From: CAVURS01 sp963795385
GTDB lineage: Bacteria; Actinomycetota; Actinomycetes; Actinomycetales; CAVURS01
DNA length: 64,000 nucleotides
Direction: 5' to 3'
Assembly (NCBI GenBank): GCA_963795385.1
Contig: CAWCHK010000014.1
Coordinates: forward strand, 62,001-126,000
The stretch's first letter is position 1. Each line of letters begins with the position of its first letter. A program made the position numbers and the translations under genes. Shown here piece by piece: positions 1 through 9,470 of the stretch. The notes under the pieces were generated by a model. The model did no database searches. It saw nothing but the letters and a program-made list of their open reading frames with translations, and was not told where the DNA came from.

Positions 1-239
1 GGACGGCCGCCAGGACCGCAGTCAGCGGCGTCATCGTGCGCAACCAGCCGAACCCCCTGCGGCCCGCGGCCGGCGGTGCGACCGGTGCTGCGACCGGCGG
101 TGCGACCGGTGCTGCGACCGGTGCGCGACCGGTGTGCGACCGGTGCTGCGACCGGCGACGTCGGCGGGGTCTGCGGTGTACCGAGGGTGTCGGGGGTGTC
201 GGGGGTGTCGGGGGTGTCGGGGGTGTCGGTGCTACTCAT
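1..239 (-). CDS. 5' end of an unidentified membrane protein, partial and apparently frameshifted
   Basis: An ATG at 239 is preceded by a strong GGAGG Shine-Dalgarno seven bases upstream (plus strand 246-251). The reading frame begins MSSTDTPDTPDTP, a Thr-Pro/Asp repeat, then runs into an Ala-Pro-Val repeat. Two neighbouring 11-bp units (see the 79-155 repeat) push it out of frame. In the frame that follows, the residues APVAPP are followed by GRRGFGWLRTMTPLTAVLAAV, typical of a basic anchor before a first transmembrane helix. That second frame has no start codon of its own before the helix, so the two parts probably belong to one protein. It is divergent from the MacAB-like operon and cut by the window edge. 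A sensor kinase or another transport component is possible; there is not enough sequence to tell. Confidence 0.55.
   Translation of the reverse strand, partial: MSSTDTPDTPDTPDTPDTLGTPQTPPTSPVAAPVAHRSRTGRSTGRTAGRSTGRTAGRGPQGVRLVAHDDAADCGPGGR
79..155. repeat. CGACCGG-led 12-bp tandem repeat with two 11-bp units
   Basis: The heptamer cgaccgg starts at 79, 91, 103, 115, 126, 137 and 149. Spacing is 12 bp except for two consecutive 11-bp steps (115 to 126, 126 to 137). On the minus strand it encodes an Ala-Pro-Val-Ala repeat, so the two short units together shift the reading frame by two bases inside the partial gene. Confidence 0.85.
185..229. repeat. 9-bp tandem repeat (ggtgtcggg)
   Basis: About five copies of ggtgtcggg. 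On the minus strand these encode the Asp-Thr-Pro repeat at the N terminus of the partial membrane protein. The unit is a multiple of three, so copy-number change would keep the frame. Confidence 0.8.
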
Positions 240-444
240 GGCGGAGCCTCCTGCTGGCGGGCGGTGCATCTGGCGACCGCGGTGCGTCTGGGCCAACGAT
301 GACCGGGAAACCTGCGAGCCGCCTATGAGTCGGCAGCCCTCACAGGTCACTCCTAGGAACCGCCCACTCACCTTCCAGTGCCCGCCACCACGCTCGACCT
401 GGCGCACCCGAGCGCTCTGGTGCGACGCGAGCGAGAGGTGAGCG

Positions 445-1706
445 ATGGCAGGGCGGCTGCGAAGGCCCGGGCTGGTCGGCAAGCGGCGATGGGTCGTCCT
501 GGGGGTGATCGCGGTGCTCATCGTCGGCGGCGCGGGCGCGGCCTGGGCCGCCACCCGCGGCAAGTCCACGACGACCACGGCCACGACCGAGGTCACGGTC
601 TCCTCGTCCACGGTGAGTCAGAGCGTCTCGACCACCGGCACGATCGAGCCGGCCCACGAGGCCGATCTCAGCTTCGCCGTGAGCGGCACGATCACCTCGG
701 TCCCGGCCGCCGTCGGCGACAAGGTCACCAAGGGCCAGGTGCTCGCCCGGGTCGGGACCAGCGAGCTGAAGGCCGCGCTCACCCTGGCCAGAGCCACGCT
801 GACCGCCGCCGAGGACTCGTTGACGTCCGCGCAGGCCGGCTCCTCGAGCCTCCAGATCGCCTCGGCCAAGGCGCAGGTGGCCCAGGCCAAGAGCAACGTG
901 AGCGCGGCCAGGACCAGCCTGGCCGACGGTTCCCTGCGCTCGACGATCACCGGGACGGTGGCGTCGGTGGGGATCGCCACGGGCGACACGGTCGGCGCCT
1001 CCAGCGGGTCGGGCAGCGGCTCCGGGTCCGGGTCGGGCTCCGGCTCCGGGTCCGGGAGCGGATCGGGCAGCGGCAGTGCCACCGGATCTGGCAGCTCGAC
1101 GGCCGACATCGTCGTCATCTCGACGTCCTCCTGGGTCGTCGACGCGAGCGTCGGCAGCGCCGATCTGGCCTCGGTGAGGAAGGGCCTGCAGGCCCAGATC
1201 ACGCCGACCGACGCCACCGCGCGGGTCTTCGGGACCGTCCAGTCGGTGGGAATCGTGGCCAGCAGCGACTCCGGCTCGTCGTCCTCGAGCGCGACGTTCC
1301 CCGTGGTCATCGCGGTCACCGGCAGTCCCAAGGGCATGTACGCCGGCGCGTCCGCGAGCGTCACCATCATCGTGAAGCAGGTGGCCGGCGTCCTCACCGT
1401 GCCGACCGCTGCGCTGCACTCGTCCGCGGGCCGGACCTTCGTCTACCAGACCAAGGGCGGCAAGAAGGTCACGACGTACGTCACCGTCGGCACGACGTAC
1501 GGCCCGAGCACTCAGATCACGAAGGGCCTGGTCTCCGGCGACAAGGTCCAGCTCACGACCAGCACCGCGCGCGGCCCCGGTGGGACGACCGGCCGCACCG
1601 GCAACCGCACGGGTACGGGTAACGGTGGGTTCGGCGGGGGTGGGTTCGGGGGCGGCGGCTTCGGCGGCGCAGCCCCGCCGGCCGGGGCACCGGCCGGGGG
1701 CAACGG

Positions 1707-1710
<4 letters not shown>
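445..1710 (+). CDS. HlyD/MacA-type efflux adaptor (membrane fusion protein)
   Basis: 421 aa. One N-terminal membrane anchor (RRWVVLGVIAVLIVGG, residues about 13-30) is followed by the biotinyl-lipoyl-like half (SFAVSGTITSVPAAVGDKVTKGQ), a short alpha-helical hairpin, and beta-barrel/membrane-proximal domains. It should couple a MacB-like ATPase/permease to export at the cell surface. The start is set by AGAGGTG eight bases upstream. Two low-complexity stretches are unusual. A (Gly-Ser)n insert of about 25 residues (DNA about 1005-1080) sits where the second lipoyl half begins. A C-terminal tail carries repeated GGFGG motifs. Its stop overlaps the ATPase start (ATGA). Specific substrate unknown. 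Confidence 0.9.
1012..1078. repeat. Gly-Ser codon repeat inside the adaptor gene
   Basis: Imperfect 6-bp tandem units (ggctcc/gggtcc) encode alternating Gly-Ser. They lie between the hairpin and the beta domain, so they look like an expanded flexible linker rather than a domain. Confidence 0.8.
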
Positions 1711-2476
<766 letters not shown>

Positions 2477-2480
<4 letters not shown>

Positions 2481-3709
2481 ACTGGGCCGAGACCGCGCGG
2501 ACCGCACTCGACGCGATCCGGGCCCGCCGGCTGAGGTCCGCACTCACGATGCTCGGCATCCTGATCGGCATCGCCGCCGTCATGCTGACCGTCGGCCTGG
2601 GTGAGGGCGCGTCGGACCAGGTCAAGCAGCAGATCAGCTCCCTCGGCAGCAACCTGCTGATCGTCTCGCCGGGGTCGGCGACGACGACCGGCGGCATCCG
2701 CGGCGGCCGCGGATCGGCCTCGACCCTGACCGCCCAGGACGCGGCCGCGCTCGCGACCAGGACGACGGCGCCCGACATCGAGGCGGTCGCGCCGGTGTCC
2801 TCGACGCAGTCCGCGCTCGTCAACGGCAGCACCAACTGGACCACGAACGTGGTCGGTACGACGCCGTCCTGGCTGCCGGTGCGGGCCCGTTCGGTGAGCG
2901 AGGGCCGCTTCTTCACCCGGGCCGAGCTGGACAGCTCCTCGCCCGTGGTCGTGCTCGGGGCCACCACGGCCGAGGAGCTGTTCACCGCCGGCGGCCCGAT
3001 CGGCCGGTCGGTCACGATCAACGGGTCGACGTTCACCGTCATCGGCGTGCTCAACACGGTGGGCTCGTCCACGACGTCGGACGAGGACGACCAGGCCGTC
3101 GTGCCGGAGACCGCGTTCGTGAGCCGGGTCTCGACCAGCAGCACCCCGAACTCGGTCTCGACGATCTATCTCGAGGCGACCTCGCAGGGCACCCTCTCCG
3201 CGGCGTACCAGGAGGCGAACGCCACGCTGCTGTCGGCGCACCGGCTGACCGCGGCCTCGACCGCGGACTTCACGATCGCCAGCCAGCAGTCGTTGCTGGC
3301 CACGGTGACGTCGACCAGCAAGACCCTGACGGTGCTGCTCGGTGGGATCGCGGCCGTCTCGCTGCTGGTGGGCGGCATCGGGGTCATGAACATCATGCTG
3401 GTCTCGGTCACGGAGCGGATCCGGGAGATCGGGCTCCGCAAGGCGCTCGGCGCGACGCCGCGAGTGATCCGCCGGCAGTTCCTCGTCGAGGCCAGCATGC
3501 TCGGCTTCGCCGGCGGCCTGGCCGGGCTGGCCATCGGCGCGATCGGGGCGCGGGTCCTGCCGCACCTGCTGAACCAGCCGGTGACGATGTCCGGCCCGGC
3601 CGCGGCCGGAGCTCTCGTCGTCGCCCTGGTGATCGGCATCGTGGCCGGCGTCTACCCCGCGACCCGCGCCGCCCGACTGGCCCCCATCGAAGCCCTGCGA
3701 TCCGAATGA
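2477..3709 (+). CDS. MacB/FtsX-type ABC transporter permease
   Basis: 410 aa. It begins with a cytoplasmic amphipathic segment and a first membrane helix (SALTMLGILIGIAAVMLTVGLGEGAS). A large extracytoplasmic MacB_PCD domain of about 230 residues follows, then three helices (TVLLGGIAAVSLLVGGIGVMNIML near residue 285, and two near residues 340-395). The motif RIREIGLRKALGATP between helices 2 and 3 is the conserved FtsX coupling element. The GTG/ATG overlap with the ATPase and the adaptor upstream indicate a tripartite-like exporter of peptides, lipids or drugs. Overlap with the next ATG (3706) suggests co-transcription with the lipoprotein. Confidence 0.95.
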
Positions 3710-3738
3710 ACGCCCGTCAGCCGAGCTCTGGAGCACTC

Positions 3739-4738
3739 ATGAAGTCGGTCCGACCCCTCCGCCCGTACGCCGCTGTCGCACCCTTGGCGCTGGTCGCAGC
3801 CACGGCCCTGCTGCTGAGCGCCTGCGGGGGGTCGTCGCCCTCGGCCGCGACGGGCGGATCGACCCCGACGCCGACCTCCGCCCACGGGCCACAGGAGGGT
3901 GGCAGTGGCCAGAACGCCCGCACGCCAGGCGTTTTCGGCGTCGTCGCCCAGATCTCGGGCAAGACCCTGCAGGTCCAGTCGACGAGTGCGCAGACGGCGG
4001 TGACCTACACCGCGTCGACCCGGTTCACCGCGACCGTGGCGACGACGCGGAGCGCGGTCAAGGTCGGGAGCTGCGTCGTCGTGCGGAGTGGCACCACGAC
4101 CGATGCGGGCTCGGCTCCGGCTCGCCGGCTCGGGCTCCGCCGCGTCGGCGAGCCCGACGGCCCGCCCGACGCAGAGCAGCAACGTGGCCGCGACCACCGT
4201 GCAGGTCACCAGCGACTCGGGCGGTCGGTGCCTCGGCGGGTTCGGTGGTGGCGGGTTCGGTGGTGGCGGGTTCGGTGGTGGCGGGTTCGGTGGTGGCCTT
4301 CGAGGCGGCAGCGGCGCCGCGTCGACCGGTGGCAGCGCGACCCAGCCCAGTGGCGCGCCTACGGCAGGTGGCAGCGGCGCGGGTGGCAACGGCGCGGGGG
4401 GCAGCGGCCGCCAGTTCTTCGGCGGCCAGATGACGGCGGGCAAGGTGACCGGCGTCTCCGGGTCCGGCTTCACGGTGGCGGCGGTGAGCTTCGGCGGCCG
4501 GCCCGCGGGTGCGACCTCGAGCCCGACGGCGACTCCCAGCATCACGACCCGCCCCGTCTCGGTCACGACGTCTGCGGCCACGAAGTACACCGCGACGAAG
4601 TCCGCGACGTCCCAATCCTTGTCGGTAGGCAAGTGTGTGTCCGCCCGAGGAGTCAGTGACAGCACCGGCGCCGTCAAGGCCACGAGCATCGCGGTCACGC
4701 CGGCCGTCGACGGCACGTGCACGTTGAGAGGCGCATGA
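3739..4738 (+). pseudogene. DUF5666-like secreted lipoprotein, one frameshift as sequenced
   Basis: The ATG at 3739 (GGAG about six bases upstream) opens a lipoprotein signal peptide ending in lipobox LLLSAC. A small beta-domain repeat follows (GVVAQISGKTLQVQSTSAQTAVTYTASTRFT). This frame fails between about 4105 and 4135, within ggctc-rich repeats. The +1 frame continues with VAATTVQVTSDSGG, a GGFGGGG tail-like repeat, and a second copy of the same beta unit (KVTGVSGSGFTVAAVSFGG, TTSAATKYTATKSATSQSLSVGKCVSARG) to a stop at 4738. The repeated unit resembles DUF5666. Removing one base would give a single protein of about 332 aa. It sits between permease and second adaptor in the same operon and overlaps the latter (ATGA). 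Confidence 0.75.
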
Positions 4739-6495
4739 TGGTGAGCACCGTTGGCAGCAAAAGAGTCTGGCTCAGGCGCGGCATCCCTGCCCTGGCCGTG
4801 GTGCTGATCGCCGGGGGCGTCTTCGGCACGCGAGCCTTTGCCAGCAGCGGGAACACGCCGTCGTACCGTCTCGGGACGGTGACGAAGGGCTCGGTCGACC
4901 AGACCCTGACGCTGAGCGGTACGGCGCAGAAGGCGTCGCAGTCGACCGCGTCGTTCAAGGTGTCGGGCACGGTCAGGAGCGTGCCGGTGGCCATCGGTGA
5001 CCCGGTCTCGGCCGGGCAGACCGTCGCAACCCTCGACCCGACGGCCTTGCAGCAGGCCGTCACCACCGCTGAGGCGACGCTGGCGCAGGCCAGGGCGACC
5101 CTGGAGAACGACGAGAGCGGCACGTCCAGCTCGGCGGCGAACGTCGGCTACGACAGCTTCACGACTACGTCGTCCGAGGTCTTCGCGATCGACACCGCAC
5201 TGGTCCACGGACCCGGCTCGACCTCCTCGACGCCCAAGGCCCCGACGCCCAAGACCCCGGCGGCCGCGGCCAAGGCGGTCGCCCAGGCCCAGGCGGCGGT
5301 GGCATCGGCCCAACGCGCGGCCAGCGCCGCGCTTGCAGAGGTGTCTGCAGCGGCCAAGGCGCAAGCCGCGGCGTGTGCCAGCGCGTTGAGTCCGGGTCCG
5401 GGCTCCGGCCCGGGCTCGGCGCCGACGGCCACCGCGCCCTCCACCGGCGCAGGCTCGACCCCGACCCTGGCCGACTGCGTCAAGGCCGTGCAGGCGGCGA
5501 TCACCGCGGAAGCGGCGGCGGCCACCGCCCAGACCGCCTTGGCCCAGGCCCAGGCTGCTCTGGTCACTGCGCTCGCCAGCCAGGCGAAGGCCCTGGCCAG
5601 CTCGGCCGGCACGGGTTCTGGCTCGGGTTCTGGCTCGGGTTCGCCGAGCCAGCGCGCCGGCGCGGGCACAGGGAGTACCAGTAGGAATGGAAGTGGCAGT
5701 GGAAGTGGGAGTGCGCAGTCCTCGGCGCAGCGGGTGGCCTCCGACAAGACGGCCGTCACGACGGCGCAGAGCGCACTCGCGACGGCCGAGCAGAACCTCG
5801 CCCACGCCACCTTGACCGCACCGATCTCGGGGACGGTGGCGGCCCTGAGCTACACGGCCGGGAGCCCTAGCTCCTCGGGCAGCATCACGATCGTCGGAGC
5901 GGGGGCGGTCGACGTCACGGTCGACGTACCGCTGGCGTCCTTGCCGTCCGTGAAGGTCGGGCAGGCGGCCAGCGTCACGTCGGCAGGCTCGTCGACGCCG
6001 ATGCCCGGGACGGTCCACTCGATCAGCCTGCTGCCGGCCTCGAGCACCTCGACGTCCGTGTCGTACCCCGCTGTGGTTCGGGTGCCCGAGCCGACCACGG
6101 CGCTGGCGAGCGGGTCGGGCGCGAGCGCGACGATCACCCTGGCGACGGTCAAGGACGTGCTCACCGTGCCGAACTCGGCGATCACCACGCTGGTGGCCGG
6201 GACCGGCGTCGTCCGGACCGTGGCCAACGGCCAGGTGACTCGGACCCTCGTCCGCACCGGCGCCGTCGGCTCCACGACGACGCAGGTGCTGTCCGGGCTC
6301 AAGGCCGGGCAGAGGGTGGTCATCGCCAACCTCTCGGAGGCCCTGCCGACGAACACGACCCCCAGCCGGTTCGGCAACCGCAGCGGCGGCTCGGGGCTGA
6401 CGTCGAGCCTGACCGGAGCCGGCGGCGGGCCCCGCTTCGTCACGGGCGGCGGCGGCTTCGGCGGTGGCGGGCTGACCGCCGGGCCCGGCGGCTGA
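4735..6495 (+). CDS. second HlyD/MacA-type efflux adaptor with long Ala-rich hairpin
   Basis: 586 aa from the ATG at 4735; the adjacent ATG at 4738 has better spacing from GAGAGG. N-terminal anchor GIPALAVVLIAGGVFGTRAF, then a lipoyl half (ASFKVSGTVRSVPVAIGDPVSAGQTVATLD). A very long Ala/Gln-rich helical hairpin (about residues 95-350) is interrupted by Pro/Gly/Ser-rich patches. The second lipoyl half (LTAPISGTVAALSYTAGSPSSSGS) and beta domains follow. The tail again has GGGGFGGGG. At 586 aa it is longer than typical MacA (about 370), mainly from the hairpin. Two adaptors for one ATPase/permease pair is unusual. They may form a hetero-oligomer or serve alternative partners. Confidence 0.85.
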   Translation: MMVSTVGSKRVWLRRGIPALAVVLIAGGVFGTRAFASSGNTPSYRLGTVTKGSVDQTLTLSGTAQKASQSTASFKVSGTVRSVPVAIGDPVSAGQTVATLDPTALQQAVTTAEATLAQARATLENDESGTSSSAANVGYDSFTTTSSEVFAIDTALVHGPGSTSSTPKAPTPKTPAAAAKAVAQAQAAVASAQRAASAALAEVSAAAKAQAAACASALSPGPGSGPGSAPTATAPSTGAGSTPTLADCVKAVQAAITAEAAAATAQTALAQAQAALVTALASQAKALASSAGTGSGSGSGSGSPSQRAGAGTGSTSRNGSGSGSGSAQSSAQRVASDKTAVTTAQSALATAEQNLAHATLTAPISGTVAALSYTAGSPSSSGSITIVGAGAVDVTVDVPLASLPSVKVGQAASVTSAGSSTPMPGTVHSISLLPASSTSTSVSYPAVVRVPEPTTALASGSGASATITLATVKDVLTVPNSAITTLVAGTGVVRTVANGQVTRTLVRTGAVGSTTTQVLSGLKAGQRVVIANLSEALPTNTTPSRFGNRSGGSGLTSSLTGAGGGPRFVTGGGGFGGGGLTAGPGG

Positions 6496-6512
6496 GCTGA
6501 CTGACGCCGTAC

Positions 6513-6586
6513 CCCGGTTTCGGACGCAATGGTGCAACTCTGCGTCAGGCGCGACGCAGAGTTGCACCGTTGCGAGGGAAACCGGG
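6513..6586. repeat. long palindromic element between convergent genes
   Basis: Nested inverted repeat. The inner perfect 16-bp arms are 6531-6546 and 6553-6568 (ggtgcaactctgcgtc and its complement, six-base loop). They are extended by cgcaa/ttgcg and by an outer cccggtttc/gaaaccggg pair. It lies between the stop of the second adaptor and the clpC terminator. It could terminate the efflux operon, although no clear T-run follows on the plus strand. It may instead be a REP/BIME-like dispersed palindrome. Confidence 0.8.
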
Positions 6587-6609
6587 CGAGGGAACGGCGG
6601 GCGACAGCG

Positions 6610-6646
6610 AAAAGGGCCCGGCCACGCTGTTCGCGTGACCGGGCCC
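6610..6646 (-). terminator. Rho-independent terminator of clpC
   Basis: Arms gggcccggccacgc (6614-6627) and gcgtgaccgggccc (6633-6646) form a 14-bp stem with one C-A mismatch and a five-base loop. On the minus strand the hairpin is followed by TTTT (6613-6610). It lies 57 bp past the clpC stop. Confidence 0.85.
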
Positions 6647-6702
6647 CTTCGGGTTCGTGCTGTTGACGCCTTCGCCGGCCGGGCCGGGCCCAGCGCGAGC
6701 GC

Positions 6703-9240
6703 CTACTCCCCGGCGCTGGCCGCCTCGGCCGGGCCGGCGGGTCCACCGCTGGCGGCCGCCTCGACCGTTGCGACGTCCGGGATCGTGGCCTTCGGACTGC
6801 CGACGAAGGTGAACTGCGGATCCTTCTCGGCGCCGTCGGTGTCGACCAGGACGATCGAGCCCGGCTTGAGCTCGCCGTAGAGGATCTTCTCCGAGAGCAC
6901 GTCCTCGATGTCGCGCTGGATGGTCCGTCGCAGCGGCCGCGCCCCGAGCACGGGGTCGTAGCCCTTCGTCGCGAGCAGGACCTTCGCGGGAGGCGTGAGC
7001 TCGATGCCCATGTCCTTGTCGCGCAGCCGCTCGTCCAGCTTGGCCAGCATCAGGTCGACGATCTCGATGATCTCGTCCTGGGTGAGCTGCGGGAAGACGA
7101 TGGTGTCGTCGACCCGGTTGAGGAACTCCGGCCGGAAGTGCTGCTTGAGCTCGTCGATGACGCGGTTCTTCATCCGCTCGTAGCCCGTCTTGGTGTCGGC
7201 GCCGGACGCGAAGCCCAGGCCCTGACCCTTGGCGATGTCCCTCGTGCCGAGGTTCGTCGTCATGATGATCACGGTGTTCTTGAAGTCCACCGACCGGCCC
7301 TGGCTGTCGGTCAGGCGACCGTCCTCCAGGATCTGCAGCAGCGAGTTGAAGATGTCCGGGTGGGCCTTCTCGACCTCGTCGAAGAGCACCACGGAGAACG
7401 GCCGGCGGCGGACCTTCTCGGTCAGCTGCCCACCCTCCTCGTAGCCGACGTAGCCGGGAGGCGAGCCGAACAGCCGCGACACGGTGTGCTTCTCGGAGAA
7501 CTCGCTCATGTCGAGCTGGATCAGCGAGTCCTCGTCGCCGAACAGGAACTCCGCGAGCGCCTTGGCCAGCTCGGTCTTACCGACACCCGTGGGGCCGGCG
7601 AAGATGAACGAGCCACCGGGACGCTTGGGGTCCTTCAACCCGGCGCGAGTACGACGGATGGCCTGCGAGAGCGCCTTGATCGCGTCGTTCTGGCCGACGA
7701 TCCGCTTGTGCAGCTCGTCCTCCATGCGCAGCAGCCGCGAGGACTCCTCCTCGGTCAGCTTGAAGACCGGGATGCCCGTGGCGGTGGCGAGGACCTCGGC
7801 GATGAGCTCCTCGTTGACCTCGGCGACGATGTCCATGTCGCCGGCCTTCCACTGCTTCTCACGGTCGGCCTTCTCGCCGAGCAGGCGCTTCTCGGTGTCG
7901 CGCAACGACGCGGCCTTCTCGAAGTCCTGCGCGTCGATCGCTGACTCCTTCTCGCGACGGGTGTGCGCGATCCGCTCGTCGAACTCGCGCAGGTCCGGCG
8001 GCGCCGTCATCCGGCGGATCCGCAGCCGGGCGCCGGCCTCGTCGATCAGGTCGATCGCCTTGTCCGGCAGGAACCGGTCGTTGACGTAGCGGTCGGCCAG
8101 CGTCGCGGCGGCCACCAGGGCTGCGTCCGTGATCGAGACCCGGTGGTGCGCCTCGTACCGGTCCCGCAGACCCTTCAGGATCTCGATGGTGTGCGACAGC
8201 GACGGCTCCGCGACCTGGATCGGCTGGAAGCGGCGCTCCAGCGCGGCGTCCTTCTCGACGTACTTGCGGTACTCGTCGAGGGTGGTCGCGCCGATGGTCT
8301 GCAGCTCGCCGCGGGCCAGCATCGGCTTGAGGATGCTCGCCGCGTCGATCGCGCCCTCGGCGGCGCCAGCACCGACGAGCGTGTGCATCTCGTCGATGAA
8401 CAGGATGATGTCGCCGCGGGTCCGGATCTCCTTGAGGACCTTCTTCAGCCGCTCCTCGAAGTCACCGCGGTAGCGGCTGCCGGCCACCAGCGCGCCGAGG
8501 TCGAGCGTGTAGAGCTGCTTGTCCTTCAGCGTCTCCGGCACCTCGCCCTTGACGATGGCCTGCGACAGGCCCTCGACGACGGCGGTCTTGCCGACGCCGG
8601 GCTCCCCGATCAGGACCGGGTTGTTCTTGGTCCGGCGGGACAGGACCTGCATGACCCGCTCGATCTCCTTCTCGCGGCCGATGACCGGGTCGAGCTTGCC
8701 CTCGCGGGCGGCCTGGGTCAGGTTGCGGCCGAACTGGTCCAGCACGAGCGAGCCGGACGGGCTGCCCTCGGCCGGGCCGCCGGCGGTCTGCGGCTCCTTG
8801 CCCTGGTAGCCCGACAGGAGCTGGATGACCTGCTGGCGGACCCGGTTGAGGTCGGCGCCGAGCTTGACGAGCACCTGGGCGGCGACGCCCTCGCCCTCAC
8901 GGATCAGGCCGAGCAGGATGTGCTCGGTGCCGATGTAGTTGTGGCCCAGCTGCAGCGCCTCGCGCAGGCTGAGCTCGAGGACCTTCTTGGCCCGCGGGGT
9001 GAAGGGGATGTGGCCGGAGGGCGCGTTCTGCCCCTGGCCGATGATCTCCTGCACCTGCTCGCGGACGGCGTCGAGAGAGATGCCAAGGCTCTCCAGAGCC
9101 TTCGCGGCGACGCCTTCGCCCTCGTGGATCAGCCCGAGCAGGATGTGCTCGGTGCCGATGTAGTTGTGGTTGAGCATCCGGGCCTCTTCTTGGGCCAGGA
9201 CGACCACCCGTCGGGCTCGGTCGGTGAATCTCTCGAACAT
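6703..9240 (-). CDS. clpC: ClpC AAA+ protease regulatory subunit
   Basis: 845 aa, the usual size for actinobacterial ClpC1. It begins MFERFTDRARRVVVLAQEEA and has two Clp N-domain repeats (each with HNYIGTEHILLGLI). AAA-1 has Walker A GEPGVGKT and IDEMHTLVGAG. The UVR-type middle segment is DAQDFEKAASLRD. AAA-2 has Walker A GPTGVGKT. The ClpP-binding loop region contains LGFASG. ClpC unfolds substrates for ClpP and is central to protein quality control and usually essential in actinomycetes. Start chosen at the family-typical MFERF; an in-frame upstream GTG is less likely. A strong terminator follows. Conserved neighbours elsewhere are lsr2 and lysS, which here lie 29 kb away. Confidence 0.98.
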   Translation of the reverse strand: MFERFTDRARRVVVLAQEEARMLNHNYIGTEHILLGLIHEGEGVAAKALESLGISLDAVREQVQEIIGQGQNAPSGHIPFTPRAKKVLELSLREALQLGHNYIGTEHILLGLIREGEGVAAQVLVKLGADLNRVRQQVIQLLSGYQGKEPQTAGGPAEGSPSGSLVLDQFGRNLTQAAREGKLDPVIGREKEIERVMQVLSRRTKNNPVLIGEPGVGKTAVVEGLSQAIVKGEVPETLKDKQLYTLDLGALVAGSRYRGDFEERLKKVLKEIRTRGDIILFIDEMHTLVGAGAAEGAIDAASILKPMLARGELQTIGATTLDEYRKYVEKDAALERRFQPIQVAEPSLSHTIEILKGLRDRYEAHHRVSITDAALVAAATLADRYVNDRFLPDKAIDLIDEAGARLRIRRMTAPPDLREFDERIAHTRREKESAIDAQDFEKAASLRDTEKRLLGEKADREKQWKAGDMDIVAEVNEELIAEVLATATGIPVFKLTEEESSRLLRMEDELHKRIVGQNDAIKALSQAIRRTRAGLKDPKRPGGSFIFAGPTGVGKTELAKALAEFLFGDEDSLIQLDMSEFSEKHTVSRLFGSPPGYVGYEEGGQLTEKVRRRPFSVVLFDEVEKAHPDIFNSLLQILEDGRLTDSQGRSVDFKNTVIIMTTNLGTRDIAKGQGLGFASGADTKTGYERMKNRVIDELKQHFRPEFLNRVDDTIVFPQLTQDEIIEIVDLMLAKLDERLRDKDMGIELTPPAKVLLATKGYDPVLGARPLRRTIQRDIEDVLSEKILYGELKPGSIVLVDTDGAEKDPQFTFVGSPKATIPDVATVEAAASGGPAGPAEAASAGE

Positions 9241-9434
9241 GCTCGCGCTCCTCGCAAGGGCGACCGTTCGGGTGAGGACTGTCCACACCCTGCGGGGCCG
9301 CTTCGATGCTATCTGCCGTAGCCAACTACCTCCTCGGCACGAGTGTTCCGATACCTGAGGCCGTTCGCCTGCGGCGTACGGGCGGATCCGGCCCGAAGCC
9401 CTTGACAGGGGGCCGACCAGGGGATAGCAGAAGG

Positions 9435-9463
9435 CTCAAGTTTGCGGCGGGAGTTCCCGAAAA
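9435..9463 (+). promoter_or_regulatory. candidate sigma-28 (FliA/WhiG-like) promoter
   Basis: CAAG (9437-9440), 15 bases, then CCCGAAAA (9456-9463). This fits TAAA-N15-GCCGATAA at the right spacing with 8 of 12 positions matching. It also contains CTCA followed by a near GCCGAA, similar to motility promoters of motile actinomycetes, though spacing there is one base too long. The expected transcription start falls on the ATG at 9471, giving a leaderless mRNA. That would explain the lack of a normal ribosome binding site. Unproven. Confidence 0.35.
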
Positions 9464-9470
9464 CTGGGGA

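Noticed and set aside
340..1419. long minus-strand frames opposite the efflux adaptor and similar frames opposite most genes
   Set aside because: They are mirror frames of high-GC coding DNA with Arg/Gly/Pro-rich nonsense composition and no ribosome binding sites.
9253..9262. CGC-CCTT-GCG upstream of clpC as a ClgR operator
   Set aside because: Spacer is one base short of the known box and the site lies only 13-22 bp from the start codon, overlapping the translation start region.
9300..9470. c-di-GMP riboswitch upstream of the GGDEF gene
   Set aside because: No recognisable GEMM-type helices or tetraloop/receptor pattern, and the apparent transcript would be leaderless.
9306..9470. N-terminal 55-residue extension of the GGDEF protein
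   Set aside because: No conserved features, no ribosome binding site, and it would place the membrane anchor far from the N terminus; the ATG at 9471 fits better.
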